Shown: piece by piece, positions 17,844 through 26,219 of the stretch | Position numbering within the stretch: position 1 is the stretch's first letter | How the letters are laid out: each line of letters starts with the position of its first letter | Source: Roseococcus sp. SDR | Lineage (GTDB): Bacteria > Pseudomonadota > Alphaproteobacteria > Acetobacterales > Acetobacteraceae | Assembly: GCF_019083995.1 (NCBI RefSeq) | Contig: NZ_JAHRCU010000028.1 | Location: 1-51,213, forward strand | Length of the DNA: 51,213 bases | Direction: 5' to 3' | Position numbers and translations under genes: made by a program | The notes under the pieces: generated by a model | What the model was told of the DNA's origin: nothing | What the model saw: the letters and a program-made list of their open reading frames with translations, nothing else | Databases searched by the model: none

Positions 17844-19463
17844 TCAGGCTGTCAGCGTGAAGCCCTCATAGCCCTTGGCTGCCACCTCGGCGCAGATCTT
17901 CGCGTAATGCGCCATGCCGCCCGCATAGGGCATGAAGACGCGCGGCTTGCCGGGCACATTGGCGCCCAGATACCAGGAGCTGGAGGCCTGGGGCAGCAGC
18001 GTGGCATCGGCGGCGCGGTTCACTTCCGCCACCCAGGCATCCGCCGCCGCCTCGCTCGCTTCCATGCGGGCGATGCCATGGGCGCGCAGATGCGCGATGC
18101 AGTCCATGATCCATTCGGCGTGCTGCTCGATGGCGACCGGCATGTTGCACAGCACCGAGGGGCTGCCCGGGCCGGTGATGGTGAACATGTTGGGGAAGCC
18201 CGGGACCTGCAGGCCCAGATGGCTGCGCGGCCCGGCGGCCCAGGCCTCGCGCAGCGGCAGGCCGTCGCGGCCCTCGATGTTGAGGCGCAGCAGCGGGCCG
18301 GTCATCGCATCGAAGCCGGTGGCGAAGACGATGATGTCCACCTCGTATTCGCGCCCGCCGGTGACGATGCCGCGCGGCGTGATGCGCTCGATGGGGGCGT
18401 TGCGGACATCCACCAGCGTCACATTGTCGCGGTTGAAGGCCTCGAAATAATGGCTGTCGATGGGCGGGCGCTTCGCGGCGTAGGGGTGGTCGATATCGGC
18501 GAGCAGCTCCGCCGTCGCGGGGTCCTTCACGATGCCGCGGATCTTGCGCTTGATGAACTCGGCCGCTGTCGCATTGGCTTCCAGGCTGGTGAGGATGTCG
18601 CCGAAGGTGGCGCGGAACTGCAGGCCGCCCTTCTCCCAGGCCTTCTCGAACAGAGCCTCGCGCTCGGCCTCGCTGACGGAGAGCGCCGAGCGGTCGGCGA
18701 TGGTGAAGGGATGGCCGTTGGTGTTGCTGGTCATCACCTGGCGGAGATATTCGTAGTTGTCTCGCACCCATTGGCGGAATTCGGGCGTCAGCGGCGCATT
18801 GTGGGCGGGCACGCTGTAATTGGCGGTGCGCTGGAAGACGGTGAGGTGCTTCGCCTGCGCTGCGATGACCGGCACGGCCTGGATGCCGGTGGAGCCGGTG
18901 CCGATCTGGCCCACGCGCTTGCCCGTGAAGTCCACGCCCTCATGCGGCCACTCGCCGGTGTGGTACCAGTCGCCCTCGAAGGATTCGAGCCCGGGGATCT
19001 TCGGCACATTGGCGGTGGAGAGGCAGCCGACCGCGGTGATGAGCCAGGTGGCGGTGAAGCTCTCGCCGGCCGCCGTGCTCACGCGCCAGAGATTGGCCGC
19101 CTCATCGTAGCGCGCACCCGTGACCTTGGTGCCGAAGCGGATGCTGCGCTTGAGATCGAGCTTGTCGGCCACCCAGTTCATGTAGCGGATGATTTCGGGC
19201 TGCTGCGGATAGCGCTCGGACCATTCCCATTCCTGCTGGAGTTCCTTCGAGAACATGTAGCAGTAGGAATGGCTCTCGCTGTCGCAGCGGGCGCCGGGAT
19301 AGCGGTTCCAGTACCAGGTGCCGCCCACGCCATCGCCCATTTCCAGCACGCGGACATTGAGGCCGAGTTTGTCGCGCAGCAGATGCAGCTGATACATGCC
19401 GGAGAAGCCCGCGCCGATGATGATGGCGTCCAGAGTCTCGGCGGGCATCATGGTGTCGGGCAT
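17844..19463 (-). CDS. Flavin-containing monooxygenase, Baeyer-Villiger (cyclohexanone monooxygenase) type
   Basis: 539 residues, the usual size for type I Baeyer-Villiger monooxygenases. The FAD-binding GAGFSG (17-22) and NADPH-binding GTGSTG (188-193) Rossmann motifs flank an exact type I fingerprint, [12 protein letters not shown] (162-173, FxGxxxHxxxWP). [15 protein letters not shown] near residue 48 and the later [10 protein letters not shown] are also typical. These enzymes insert oxygen beside a ketone carbonyl to give an ester or lactone using NADPH and O2. The gene lies 68 bases downstream of livF on the same strand; with the SDR embedded in that operon it suggests an alcohol-to-ketone-to-ester route. 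AGGAG precedes the ATG with somewhat long spacing, so M5 or M6 could be the true start. Confidence 0.9.
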   Translation of the reverse strand: MPDTMMPAETLDAIIIGAGFSGMYQLHLLRDKLGLNVRVLEMGDGVGGTWYWNRYPGARCDSESHSYCYMFSKELQQEWEWSERYPQQPEIIRYMNWVADKLDLKRSIRFGTKVTGARYDEAANLWRVSTAAGESFTATWLITAVGCLSTANVPKIPGLESFEGDWYHTGEWPHEGVDFTGKRVGQIGTGSTGIQAVPVIAAQAKHLTVFQRTANYSVPAHNAPLTPEFRQWVRDNYEYLRQVMTSNTNGHPFTIADRSALSVSEAEREALFEKAWEKGGLQFRATFGDILTSLEANATAAEFIKRKIRGIVKDPATAELLADIDHPYAAKRPPIDSHYFEAFNRDNVTLVDVRNAPIERITPRGIVTGGREYEVDIIVFATGFDAMTGPLLRLNIEGRDGLPLREAWAAGPRSHLGLQVPGFPNMFTITGPGSPSVLCNMPVAIEQHAEWIMDCIAHLRAHGIARMEASEAAADAWVAEVNRAADATLLPQASSSWYLGANVPGKPRVFMPYAGGMAHYAKICAEVAAKGYEGFTLTA

Positions 19464-19531
19464 GGTTGCGTGTCTCCTCTGGCCGCATGGTTTTGCTCAT
19501 GCGGCTTGGCGTCAAGTGCGTGCAACGCAGG

Positions 19532-20251
19532 TCAGACCTGGAGGTAGCGCGCCTGCACCTCAGGGTCTGCGCGGAACTGTTCCACGCTGCCGCGCCAGAC
19601 GATGCTGCCCTTGTCGATGACGGCGACGCGGGTGGCGACGGCCAGGCAAAAGCGGCTGTTCTGCTCCGCCAGGATGATGGTGGTACCGAGTGCACGCAGG
19701 CGGCGGATCAGCGCGCCGATCTCCTGCACGATCAGCGGCGCAAGCCCTTCCGAGGGCTCGTCCAGCAGCAGCACGGCGGGGTTGCCCATCAGGCTGCGGG
19801 CGATGGTGAGCATCTGCTGCTCGCCGCCCGAAAGCCGGCCCGCCATGCGGCGCCAGAGCGGCTGCAGGAGCGGGAACATCTCGAAGGCGCGTGCACGGTT
19901 CCATTCGCTGCCGCCGACACCGGCGCGCTCGGCGATCTCCAGGTTCTCCTCCACCGTATGCTCGGGAAAGACCTGCCGGTCCTCGGGCACATAGGCGATG
20001 CCGGCGCGGGCGATGCGATAGGGCTTCTGCCCCGCCACATCCTGCCCGCGGATGACAACGCGCCCGGCCTTGGGCGGCAACAGGCCGGCGATGGCCTTGA
20101 AGGTCGTGCTCTTGCCGGCGCCGTTGCGGCCCATGAGCGCCAGCGTCTCGCCGCGCTCCACCTCCAGCTTCACGCCGAACAGCACCTGGCTCGCGCCATA
20201 GGCGGCGTCCAGGCCGTCCACCACCAGTTCGGTCGGCCCGTTGCTGTTCAT
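19532..20251 (-). CDS. livF: Branched-chain amino acid-type ABC transporter ATPase LivF
   Basis: 239 residues, the normal LivF length. Walker A is GRNGAGKST (41-49), the ABC signature is LSGGEQQM, Walker B is AVLLLDEPSEGL with its catalytic Glu, and the switch His is replaced by Gln in ILAEQN, as is normal for LivF. With LivG it powers the LivHM permease. It is the last transporter gene of the minus-strand operon, and its ATG overlaps the livG stop. HAAT-family importers carry many amides, carboxylates and aromatic acids besides amino acids, so the substrate is open. Confidence 0.93.
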   Translation of the reverse strand: MNSNGPTELVVDGLDAAYGASQVLFGVKLEVERGETLALMGRNGAGKSTTFKAIAGLLPPKAGRVVIRGQDVAGQKPYRIARAGIAYVPEDRQVFPEHTVEENLEIAERAGVGGSEWNRARAFEMFPLLQPLWRRMAGRLSGGEQQMLTIARSLMGNPAVLLLDEPSEGLAPLIVQEIGALIRRLRALGTTIILAEQNSRFCLAVATRVAVIDKGSIVWRGSVEQFRADPEVQARYLQV

Positions 20252-21003
20252 AGGGCGTGCTCCGCGCCGAGATAGGCCTCGACCACGGCGGGGTTGCGGC
20301 GCACCTCCTCGGGCGTGCCTTCCGCCAGCACGGCGCCATAGCGCAGCACGCGCACGTTCTGCGCGATCTTGAAGACGATATCCATGTCGTGCTCGATGAA
20401 GATGAGCGTGAGGCCACGCGCGGCCCAGAGGCGCTGCACGCGCTCGATCATCCGCCAGCGCTCTTCCGGCCCCATGCCGGCGGTGGGCTCATCCAGCAGC
20501 AGGACGCGCGGCTCCAACGCCAAGGCCAGCGCGATGTCGAGCAGCTTCTGGTCGCCATGGCTGAGATGTCGCGCTTCGGTGCGGGCGAGGTGGGTGAGGC
20601 CGCATAATTCCATCACCTCCTCCGCCTGGCGCTTCACGTCGGGCGGCGGGAAGCTCTGCAACAGGCTGGCCGTGCGCCCGGCATGGGCCATGAGGCCGGC
20701 GGCCAGGCTGTCCTCCACGGTGAAGGTCGGAAACAGGTTCGCGACCTGGAAGGCGCGGCCTATGCCGCGGCGCACGATCTCCCGCCGGTCGAGCCCGGTG
20801 ATCGAGACGCCGTCCAGCAGCACTTGGCCCGCGGTCACGGGCAGCTTGCCGGTGATGAGGTGGAACAGCGTGGTCTTGCCCGCGCCATTGGGGCCGATGA
20901 TGGCCGAAAGCGTGCCGGGCTCGAAGATCAGGCTCACATCATCGGTCGCGACCACGCCGCCGAAGGCCTTGCGCAATCCGCGCAGCTCGAGATGGCCGGT
21001 CAT
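20248..21003 (-). CDS. livG: Branched-chain amino acid-type ABC transporter ATPase LivG
   Basis: 251 residues. Walker A GPNGAGKTT (37-45), signature LSHGDQKLLD (the His-Gly-Asp variant common in LivG), Walker B VLLLDEPTAGMGPEE, and the switch segment FIEHDMD are all present. It also has the LivG-specific RGIGRAFQVANLFPTFTVEDSL block at the Q-loop. It forms the heterodimeric ATPase with LivF. The ATG at 21003 overlaps the stop of the SDR gene and its own stop overlaps livF, so the ATPases are translationally coupled to the dehydrogenase upstream. Confidence 0.93.
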   Translation of the reverse strand: MTGHLELRGLRKAFGGVVATDDVSLIFEPGTLSAIIGPNGAGKTTLFHLITGKLPVTAGQVLLDGVSITGLDRREIVRRGIGRAFQVANLFPTFTVEDSLAAGLMAHAGRTASLLQSFPPPDVKRQAEEVMELCGLTHLARTEARHLSHGDQKLLDIALALALEPRVLLLDEPTAGMGPEERWRMIERVQRLWAARGLTLIFIEHDMDIVFKIAQNVRVLRYGAVLAEGTPEEVRRNPAVVEAYLGAEHAL

Positions 21004-21788
21004 GGCAGGTTCCCCCGCGCGGGCGGCAGGCCGCCATAGGTGGCCCAGGAGCCGGCAACCAGCCAGCCCGCATCCACCGGCAGGTTGATGCCGGTGATGC
21101 TGCGCGCGGCGTCGGAGGCCAGGAACAGCACGGCCTCCGCGATGTCCTCCGGCGTGACCATGCGCCCCTGGGCGGCGGCGCCTTCCAGCAGGCTCGGATC
21201 GCGCTCACCCGCGGCGATGGCGTGGGCGAGCGCGGGTGTGAGCGTGAAGCCGGGCGAGACGGCGTTCACCCGCACGCCGGAGCGGCCCCATTCGGCGGCG
21301 AGGCAGCGTGTCATCTCGATCACCGCGGCCTTGGCGGGCGAATAGGCGTGCAACGGCATGGAGCGCATGCCGGCGATGGAGGCGATGGTCACGATGCTGC
21401 CCTGGCCGCGCCTTGCCATGCGCGCGCCGAAGGCGACGGCGGAGTTCCAGGTGCCGATCTGGTCGATGCGGACCACCTCCTCGACATCGGCTTCGCTCAG
21501 TTGCTCGGCGCGCAGCGGGCGTTGCAGCACGCCGGCGGAGGTGACGAGGATGTCGACCGGGCCATGCCGCGCTTCGATCTCGGCGGCAGCTTCATCATTG
21601 GCGGCGCGGCTTCCCACATCCAGCGCCATGGCCGTGCCGCCCATCTCGGCCGCGAGCGCTTCGGCGCGGGCGAGATCGCGGTCGGTGACGACGACCTTGG
21701 CGCCGCGCTCGGCCAGCATGCGCGAACAGGCCGCGCCGATGCCGCTGGCGCCGCCGGTGACGACGGCGATGCGTCCCGCGAAGTTCAT
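21000..21788 (-). CDS. Short-chain dehydrogenase/reductase (SDR) embedded in the Liv operon
   Basis: 262-residue classical SDR. The cofactor loop is TGGASGIG (11-18), and the catalytic residues are S137, Y149 and K153 in the HAYSPAK context. D36 in VVVTDRD, at the end of the second strand, favours NAD(H). The C-terminal INLPVDAGW block is typical. The usual NNAG motif reads TSAG (83-86), and the catalytic-tetrad Asn is apparently Asp at 109; both departures are worth noting. It probably interconverts an alcohol and a ketone. It overlaps livM upstream (ATGA) and livG downstream (ATGA), so it is translated as an integral part of the transporter operon. The longer frame to 22502 is a shadow of livM. 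Confidence 0.9.
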   Translation of the reverse strand: MNFAGRIAVVTGGASGIGAACSRMLAERGAKVVVTDRDLARAEALAAEMGGTAMALDVGSRAANDEAAAEIEARHGPVDILVTSAGVLQRPLRAEQLSEADVEEVVRIDQIGTWNSAVAFGARMARRGQGSIVTIASIAGMRSMPLHAYSPAKAAVIEMTRCLAAEWGRSGVRVNAVSPGFTLTPALAHAIAAGERDPSLLEGAAAQGRMVTPEDIAEAVLFLASDAARSITGINLPVDAGWLVAGSWATYGGLPPARGNLP

Positions 21789-22741
21789 GGCTGCTTCTCC
21801 TTGCGGGCGCGCCAGTGCTCGACGATCACGTCGAGCAGCCCCTTGCGCAGCCCGAGCACGATGACGAGCAGGATGGCGCCCAGGAAGAGGCCGTGATGCT
21901 CGGTCAGCGCCGTGATCCAGTCGTTCAGCATGAGGAAGATGGCGGTGCCGACGAGCGGGCCCAGGAAGACCGAGACGCCGCCCAGCATGATCATGAAGAT
22001 CGCCTCGCCCGAGGTGGTCCAGAAGGCGAAGGTGGGGAAGGCGCCGGAGACGTAGAGGCTCATCAGCACGCCGGCGAGGCCCGCGAAGGTGCCTGCGATG
22101 ACAAAGGCGGCGAGGCGATAGCGGAACACCGAGAGGCCGACAAAGGCCGCGCGGTCGGGATTGTCGCGCAGCATGCGGAGCGCGGCGCCGAAGGGCGAGC
22201 GCAGCACCTGCCGCAGGATGACGGCGGAGACGAGCAGGCAGAAGATGCCGAAGGCGGCCAGGTGCTCCTGCCTCGCAAGGTCGATGCCGAGGAACACGGG
22301 CTTGGGGATGCCACCCATCAGCCCCTGGTCGCCACCGGTCAGGCTGATCCAGGAGAGGATCACCGAATAGAGCAGCATCTGGAAGGCAAGCGTCAGGAAG
22401 GCGAAGTAGATTTCCGAGAGGCGCACGCAGAGCGCGCCGACCACCAGGGCCAGCAGCGCGGTGGCGGCGAGGGCGGCCAGGATCGCGGCCGGGATGGACC
22501 ATTGCCCGGTCTGCATCAGCAGGCCGAAGGCATAGGCGCCCATGCCGAAATAGGCGGCATGCCCGAAGGAGACGAGGCCTGCCGTGCCGATCAGCAGGTT
22601 CAGCGAAAGCGCCAATAGGCCGAAGGTGGCGAAGCGGATCACGAAATCCACGAAGCCGGCCGAGCGAAGGCCGATGAATTCAAGCCCGATGAACACCGCC
22701 AATGCGGCCAGCGCCCATCCGGCATCACGCGCAAAGCCCAT
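21785..22741 (-). CDS. livM: Branched-chain amino acid-type ABC permease LivM
   Basis: 318-residue membrane protein with about 9-10 hydrophobic helices. The LivM signature block is LLALSLNLLIGTAGLVSFGHAAYFGMGAY (about residues 41-70), with the cytoplasmic loop SPFGAALRMLRDNPDRAAFVGLSVFRYRL contacting the ATPases. It forms the translocation channel with LivH. A C-terminal basic tail is seen (EHWRARKEKQP). Its start overlaps the livH stop and its stop overlaps the SDR start, so it is coupled on both sides. Confidence 0.93.
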   Translation of the reverse strand: MGFARDAGWALAALAVFIGLEFIGLRSAGFVDFVIRFATFGLLALSLNLLIGTAGLVSFGHAAYFGMGAYAFGLLMQTGQWSIPAAILAALAATALLALVVGALCVRLSEIYFAFLTLAFQMLLYSVILSWISLTGGDQGLMGGIPKPVFLGIDLARQEHLAAFGIFCLLVSAVILRQVLRSPFGAALRMLRDNPDRAAFVGLSVFRYRLAAFVIAGTFAGLAGVLMSLYVSGAFPTFAFWTTSGEAIFMIMLGGVSVFLGPLVGTAIFLMLNDWITALTEHHGLFLGAILLVIVLGLRKGLLDVIVEHWRARKEKQP

Positions 22742-23640
22742 CAGCCGCGCCTCCCGCCCAGGCCGCTGGGCCGCAGGATCAGCACGAGGGCCATGATCAC
22801 GAACATCGCGCCCTCGACGAAGAGCGGGAAGCCGATCGAGCCGAAGGAGCGTGTGAGACCGAGGATGATCGAGGCGGCGAGCGCACCGCCGATGGAGCCC
22901 ATGCCGCCGATGACGGTGACGATGAAGCTCTCGATCAGGATGGAGACGCCGGCGCCGGCCACCACCGAGCGAATGGGGGCGGAGAGGGCACCCGCCGCGC
23001 CCGCGAGCCCCGCACCGATGGCAAAGACCGCCGCATAGATGATGGTGGTGTTGATGCCGAGCGCGCCCACCATGCCAGGATTGATCGCCGCCGCGCGGAC
23101 GGTGCGGCCGAAGCGCGTGCGGCCCATGCCGTAGGCGAGGCCCGCGGCGATCAGCGCGGTGATGCCGAAGAGGATGGCGTAGAAATAGGGGATGATGCCG
23201 CCGCCGATGAGGAAAGGCGGCTGGCGAAAGGCGTCGGGCACGCCCATGCTCCGGAAGTCCGCCCCCCAGACGATCTTCACCACGTCATCCAGGATGAGGA
23301 TGATGCCGTAGCAGACGAGCAGCTGCATCAGCACGTCCTGCCCGTAGATGCGGCTCAGCAGGAAGCGCTCGAACAACAGGCCGAGCAGGGCGGCGCCCAG
23401 CGTTCCGGCGAGTACCGCCATGGCGAAGCTGTTGGTCACGCCATAGGCGGCGAGCGCGAAATAGGCGCCCATCATGTAGAACGAGCCATGCGCGAAATTC
23501 ACCAGGCCCAGCACGCCGAAGATGAGCGTGAGCCCGGAGGCGACGAGAAACAGCAGCATGCCGATGGTCAGCCCCGCCGCCACCTGCGTGACGACGCAGG
23601 AGAGGGAGGTGACGCATTCGGTCAGTTCGGTGAGTTCCAT
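22741..23640 (-). CDS. livH: Branched-chain amino acid-type ABC permease LivH
   Basis: 299-residue permease with about eight hydrophobic segments. LivH hallmarks are VASGLTLIFGVLGLVNFAHGSFYMMGAYFAL (about 32-62) and the ATPase-contact loop GRTRFGRTVRAAAINPGMVGALGIN. It partners with LivM. GGAAG precedes the ATG at 23640. It is separated from the substrate-binding protein gene by a 74-bp gap holding a perfect palindrome, and overlaps livM. Confidence 0.93.
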   Translation of the reverse strand: MELTELTECVTSLSCVVTQVAAGLTIGMLLFLVASGLTLIFGVLGLVNFAHGSFYMMGAYFALAAYGVTNSFAMAVLAGTLGAALLGLLFERFLLSRIYGQDVLMQLLVCYGIILILDDVVKIVWGADFRSMGVPDAFRQPPFLIGGGIIPYFYAILFGITALIAAGLAYGMGRTRFGRTVRAAAINPGMVGALGINTTIIYAAVFAIGAGLAGAAGALSAPIRSVVAGAGVSILIESFIVTVIGGMGSIGGALAASIILGLTRSFGSIGFPLFVEGAMFVIMALVLILRPSGLGGRRG

Positions 23641-23669
23641 CAGCGGCTTCCGCGCGGAGAGAGGGGGCA

Positions 23670-23689
23670 GGGCGGCCGCGCGGCCGCCC
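23670..23689 (-). promoter_or_regulatory. Perfect 20-bp GC palindrome between the binding-protein gene and livH
   Basis: The sequence is GGGCGGCCGC followed directly by GCGGCCGCCC, a perfect inverted repeat. In RNA it can form an 8-bp stem with a GCGC loop. No U-tract follows in the minus direction, so it is not a classical terminator. Its place, just after the abundant periplasmic protein gene and before the permeases, fits an mRNA-stabilising or attenuating hairpin that sets the receptor-to-permease ratio, as seen in other ABC operons. Confidence 0.5.
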
Positions 23690-23714
23690 CCGGTTCAGGC
23701 CGGTGGTGCTGGGC

Positions 23715-24977
23715 TCAGCCCCAGCCCTTGGCGCGCTTCCACTCGGCCTCGAGGCGCAGGATCATCGCCCAGTCGGCCTTCTGCATGTTCTCGACGAAGG
23801 GGTCCTGGCTGACCGTGGTGCCCCAGCCGATCGCATAGCCCACCAGCGTCTGGTCCTCGGCGCGCATGGTGACAGAGCCTTCGGCACCGAAGGGGCTCTC
23901 GATCGTCATGCCCTTCAGCTTGGCCGCGACGGCGCGCGGATCGGTGCCGCCCACCTGCCGGAGTGCCGTCGTCAGCAGGCGTACGCCCGTTGCCGCCTGC
24001 CAGGACCAGTTGGTCGGGAAGACGTTGAAGCGGCGGTTGTACTCATTGGCGAAAGCGAGGTTGCCTGGCACGTCGGGGAAGTTCTTCAGGTAGCGGTTGC
24101 CCGAATGCACGCCGCGCGGCAGGTTCCGCACCTGCTGCAGCGTCGTGTAATCGGCCATGTTCACCGCGAAGAACTGCGACTGCGCGAAGAGGCCGAAGAT
24201 CGAGGCCTGCTCGACGAAGGTCACGAGGTCACCTGCCCAGAGGCAGGAATAGATGGCCTGCGGGCGGCCCTGGCTGAGGCGCGTGATGTTCTCGGTGTAG
24301 TCGGGCTGGAAGAGGCGCGGCCAGGTCTCGCCCGTCACCTGGATGTCGCTGTTGAAGCTGCGGGCGAATTCCACGAACTCGGCCGTGGTGTCGCGGCCAT
24401 AGGCATAGTCGGGCGAGATGGTCATCCAGCGGCGCAGGTTCCGCTGCCGCGCGACCTGCGCGGCGTAGTGGCCGCCCGCGATGGAGTCATGCACGCCCTG
24501 GCGGGCCACGCGGAACGCGTTCCAGAAGCGCTGGCGTGGATCGGCGGTCAGCGAGGAGGTCTCGGAATTGATGTGCAGCGTGACGGTCCCCGTCTCGCGC
24601 ACCACTTCATGCACGGCGAAGCCACCACCCGAGGCCTCGGCGTCCAGCAGGAATTCGCAGCCTTCGCTGGTGATCATCTCGCGCGCCAGGCGCGCGGCTT
24701 CGGCGGGCGTGCCGCGGCTGTCGCGCACGACCAGCTCGATCGGCCGCCCATCCAGGCCGCCTGCGGCGTTGAAGGCGTCCACCTCGATCTGCATCGCATT
24801 GCGGGAGGAGATGCCGAGCTGCGCCACGCGGCCCGAGAGGATGGTGGGTACGCCCACCTTGATGGGCTGCCGCGGCTGGGTGAAGCCGAGGCGCGGAAAG
24901 CCGGTGATGGCGGCGGTTGCGCCCGCCGCGCCCAAAAGCCCACGTCGGCGGAGGCCCGCCTTGGTGCTGTCACTCAT
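23715..24977 (-). CDS. ABC transporter substrate-binding protein, LivJ/LivK-type (Peripla_BP_6)
   Basis: 420 residues. A twin-arginine-like leader (TKAGLRRRGLLGAAGATAAITGF) suggests Tat export. The mature part opens IKVGVPTILSGRVAQLGISSRNAMQIEVDAFNAAGG-like, the Peripla_BP_6 start, and includes SPDYAYGRDTTAEF and ATGVRLLTTALRQVGGTD blocks. It is the periplasmic receptor of the Liv importer encoded downstream (LivHMGF) and the first gene of that operon. AGGGAAGAG lies upstream of the ATG. A TTGACA-type promoter is seen about 90 bases upstream. The ligand is unknown; the SDR and monooxygenase partners suggest something other than leucine. Confidence 0.9.
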   Translation of the reverse strand: MSDSTKAGLRRRGLLGAAGATAAITGFPRLGFTQPRQPIKVGVPTILSGRVAQLGISSRNAMQIEVDAFNAAGGLDGRPIELVVRDSRGTPAEAARLAREMITSEGCEFLLDAEASGGGFAVHEVVRETGTVTLHINSETSSLTADPRQRFWNAFRVARQGVHDSIAGGHYAAQVARQRNLRRWMTISPDYAYGRDTTAEFVEFARSFNSDIQVTGETWPRLFQPDYTENITRLSQGRPQAIYSCLWAGDLVTFVEQASIFGLFAQSQFFAVNMADYTTLQQVRNLPRGVHSGNRYLKNFPDVPGNLAFANEYNRRFNVFPTNWSWQAATGVRLLTTALRQVGGTDPRAVAAKLKGMTIESPFGAEGSVTMRAEDQTLVGYAIGWGTTVSQDPFVENMQKADWAMILRLEAEWKRAKGWG

Positions 24978-25062
24978 GCTCGTCTCTTCCCTCTCGTTCG
25001 CGGCGTGCCGCGTTGATTTTTTGGGCCGCGCTGTCGCGTCGGTTCATGCCTTGGACGTCGAA

Positions 25063-25092
25063 ACGCTAGGCGGGCGTTCGGCGTGATGTCAA
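25063..25092 (-). promoter_or_regulatory. Putative sigma70-type promoter of the Liv/SDR operon
   Basis: On the minus strand a perfect TTGACA (25092-25087) is followed after 18 bases by TAGCGT (25068-25063). A start point would fall near 25056, leaving a leader of about 79 bases before the binding-protein ATG at 24977. The leader contains a short GCGGC-based hairpin and an A/T-rich run. It lies in the 192-bp gap shared with the divergent LLM oxidoreductase gene. Confidence 0.4.
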
Positions 25093-25169
25093 TTCGCGCG
25101 CGACGCTTTGCATGCCGGGCGAAAGCCCTGTTTACTTCCCCGTCTCCGCATCGCGGGAAAGGCCATCGC

Positions 25170-26216
25170 ATGGATTTCGCCCTGTTCAACCTGATGTCCC
25201 TCAACCACGCGGAGGAGACGCCCGGGCAGGTGATGGCGCTGACGACCGAGGCGGTACAGATGGCCGAGGCGCTGGGCTTCGATTCCACCTGGTTCGCCGA
25301 GCACCACTTCACCAGCGCCTCGGTCTGCGCATCGCCGCTCATGATGACGGCGCATTGTGCGGCGCTGACCAGGCGCATCCGCCTGGGGCCTGCCGTGGTG
25401 GTGCTGCCGCTGCACCACCCCCTGCGTGTGGTGCAGGAAGTGGGCATGCTGCAGGTGCTGACCGGCGGGCGGCTCAACCTCGGCATCGGCACGGGGCATC
25501 AGCCCCATGAATTTCGCAGCTTCGGCGTGGATCTCTCGGCGCGGACGGAAATCCTGACTGAGGGGTGGGATATCCTGGAGCAGGGGCTCGCCACCGGCAT
25601 CGTGGATCATGCCGGCACGCATTACCGGATTCCCGAGACGCCGATCTGCATCCCGGGCGCGATGCCACCGCTCTACCTCGCCGGCGGCAGTCCGGAATTG
25701 CTGGCCCGGGCCGCGCGTTGCGGGGCGACCCCGCTGATCAGCCAAGGCCTGCGCGAGGCCGAGGCCGCGCTTCCGCTGAAGGCGAAGGCGGAGGCCGGCT
25801 ATCGCGCGGGCGGCTTCACGGGGCGCGACATCCCGCTCGGCATCCAACGCTATGTCTTTGTCACCGAGGATGCGGCGGAGCAGCGGCAGGCGGCGGAGGG
25901 GTTGCTCAAGCTCGCGCGCGCCACGCTTTCGCTGCGCGACGACGTGCCCCCGCGCGACGGCGTGATGATGCGCTCCGTCCCCTATGAGGGCGAGCCCAGC
26001 GTGGAATGGCTGCTGGAGCGCGCCCCGATCGGCCCCGCGGAGAAGGTGGCGCGCATCCTGGCGCATGACATGCGCGTGCTGCGGCCGTCGCATATGAGCC
26101 TCTACATGGGCTTCTCTGGCCTGCCGCAGGGCAGCGTGCTGGCGGCGCTGGAGCGGCTGGGGCGCGATGTGCTGCCGCAGCTGCGTCAGCGCGAGGCGCT
26201 GGCGCTGGCGTCCTGA
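25170..26216 (+). CDS. LLM-class (luciferase-like) flavin-dependent oxidoreductase
   Basis: 348 residues with the TIM-barrel luciferase-like fold. Recognisable parts are DFALFNLMSL at the N-terminus, EALGFDSTWFAEHHF (39-53 region), IRLGPAVVVLPLHHPLRVVQEVGMLQVLTGGRLNLGIGTG and PPLYLAGGSPELLARAARCG. Members are FMN- or F420-dependent monooxygenases or reductases; the EHHF motif fits the bacterial luciferase/alkanal group. The open frame starts at 25083, but AAAGG upstream of the ATG at 25170 and the family N-terminus favour 25170. It is divergent from the Liv operon and may share its regulation; a partner flavin reductase is not seen nearby. Confidence 0.87.
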   Translation: MDFALFNLMSLNHAEETPGQVMALTTEAVQMAEALGFDSTWFAEHHFTSASVCASPLMMTAHCAALTRRIRLGPAVVVLPLHHPLRVVQEVGMLQVLTGGRLNLGIGTGHQPHEFRSFGVDLSARTEILTEGWDILEQGLATGIVDHAGTHYRIPETPICIPGAMPPLYLAGGSPELLARAARCGATPLISQGLREAEAALPLKAKAEAGYRAGGFTGRDIPLGIQRYVFVTEDAAEQRQAAEGLLKLARATLSLRDDVPPRDGVMMRSVPYEGEPSVEWLLERAPIGPAEKVARILAHDMRVLRPSHMSLYMGFSGLPQGSVLAALERLGRDVLPQLRQREALALAS

Positions 26217-26219
26217 AGC

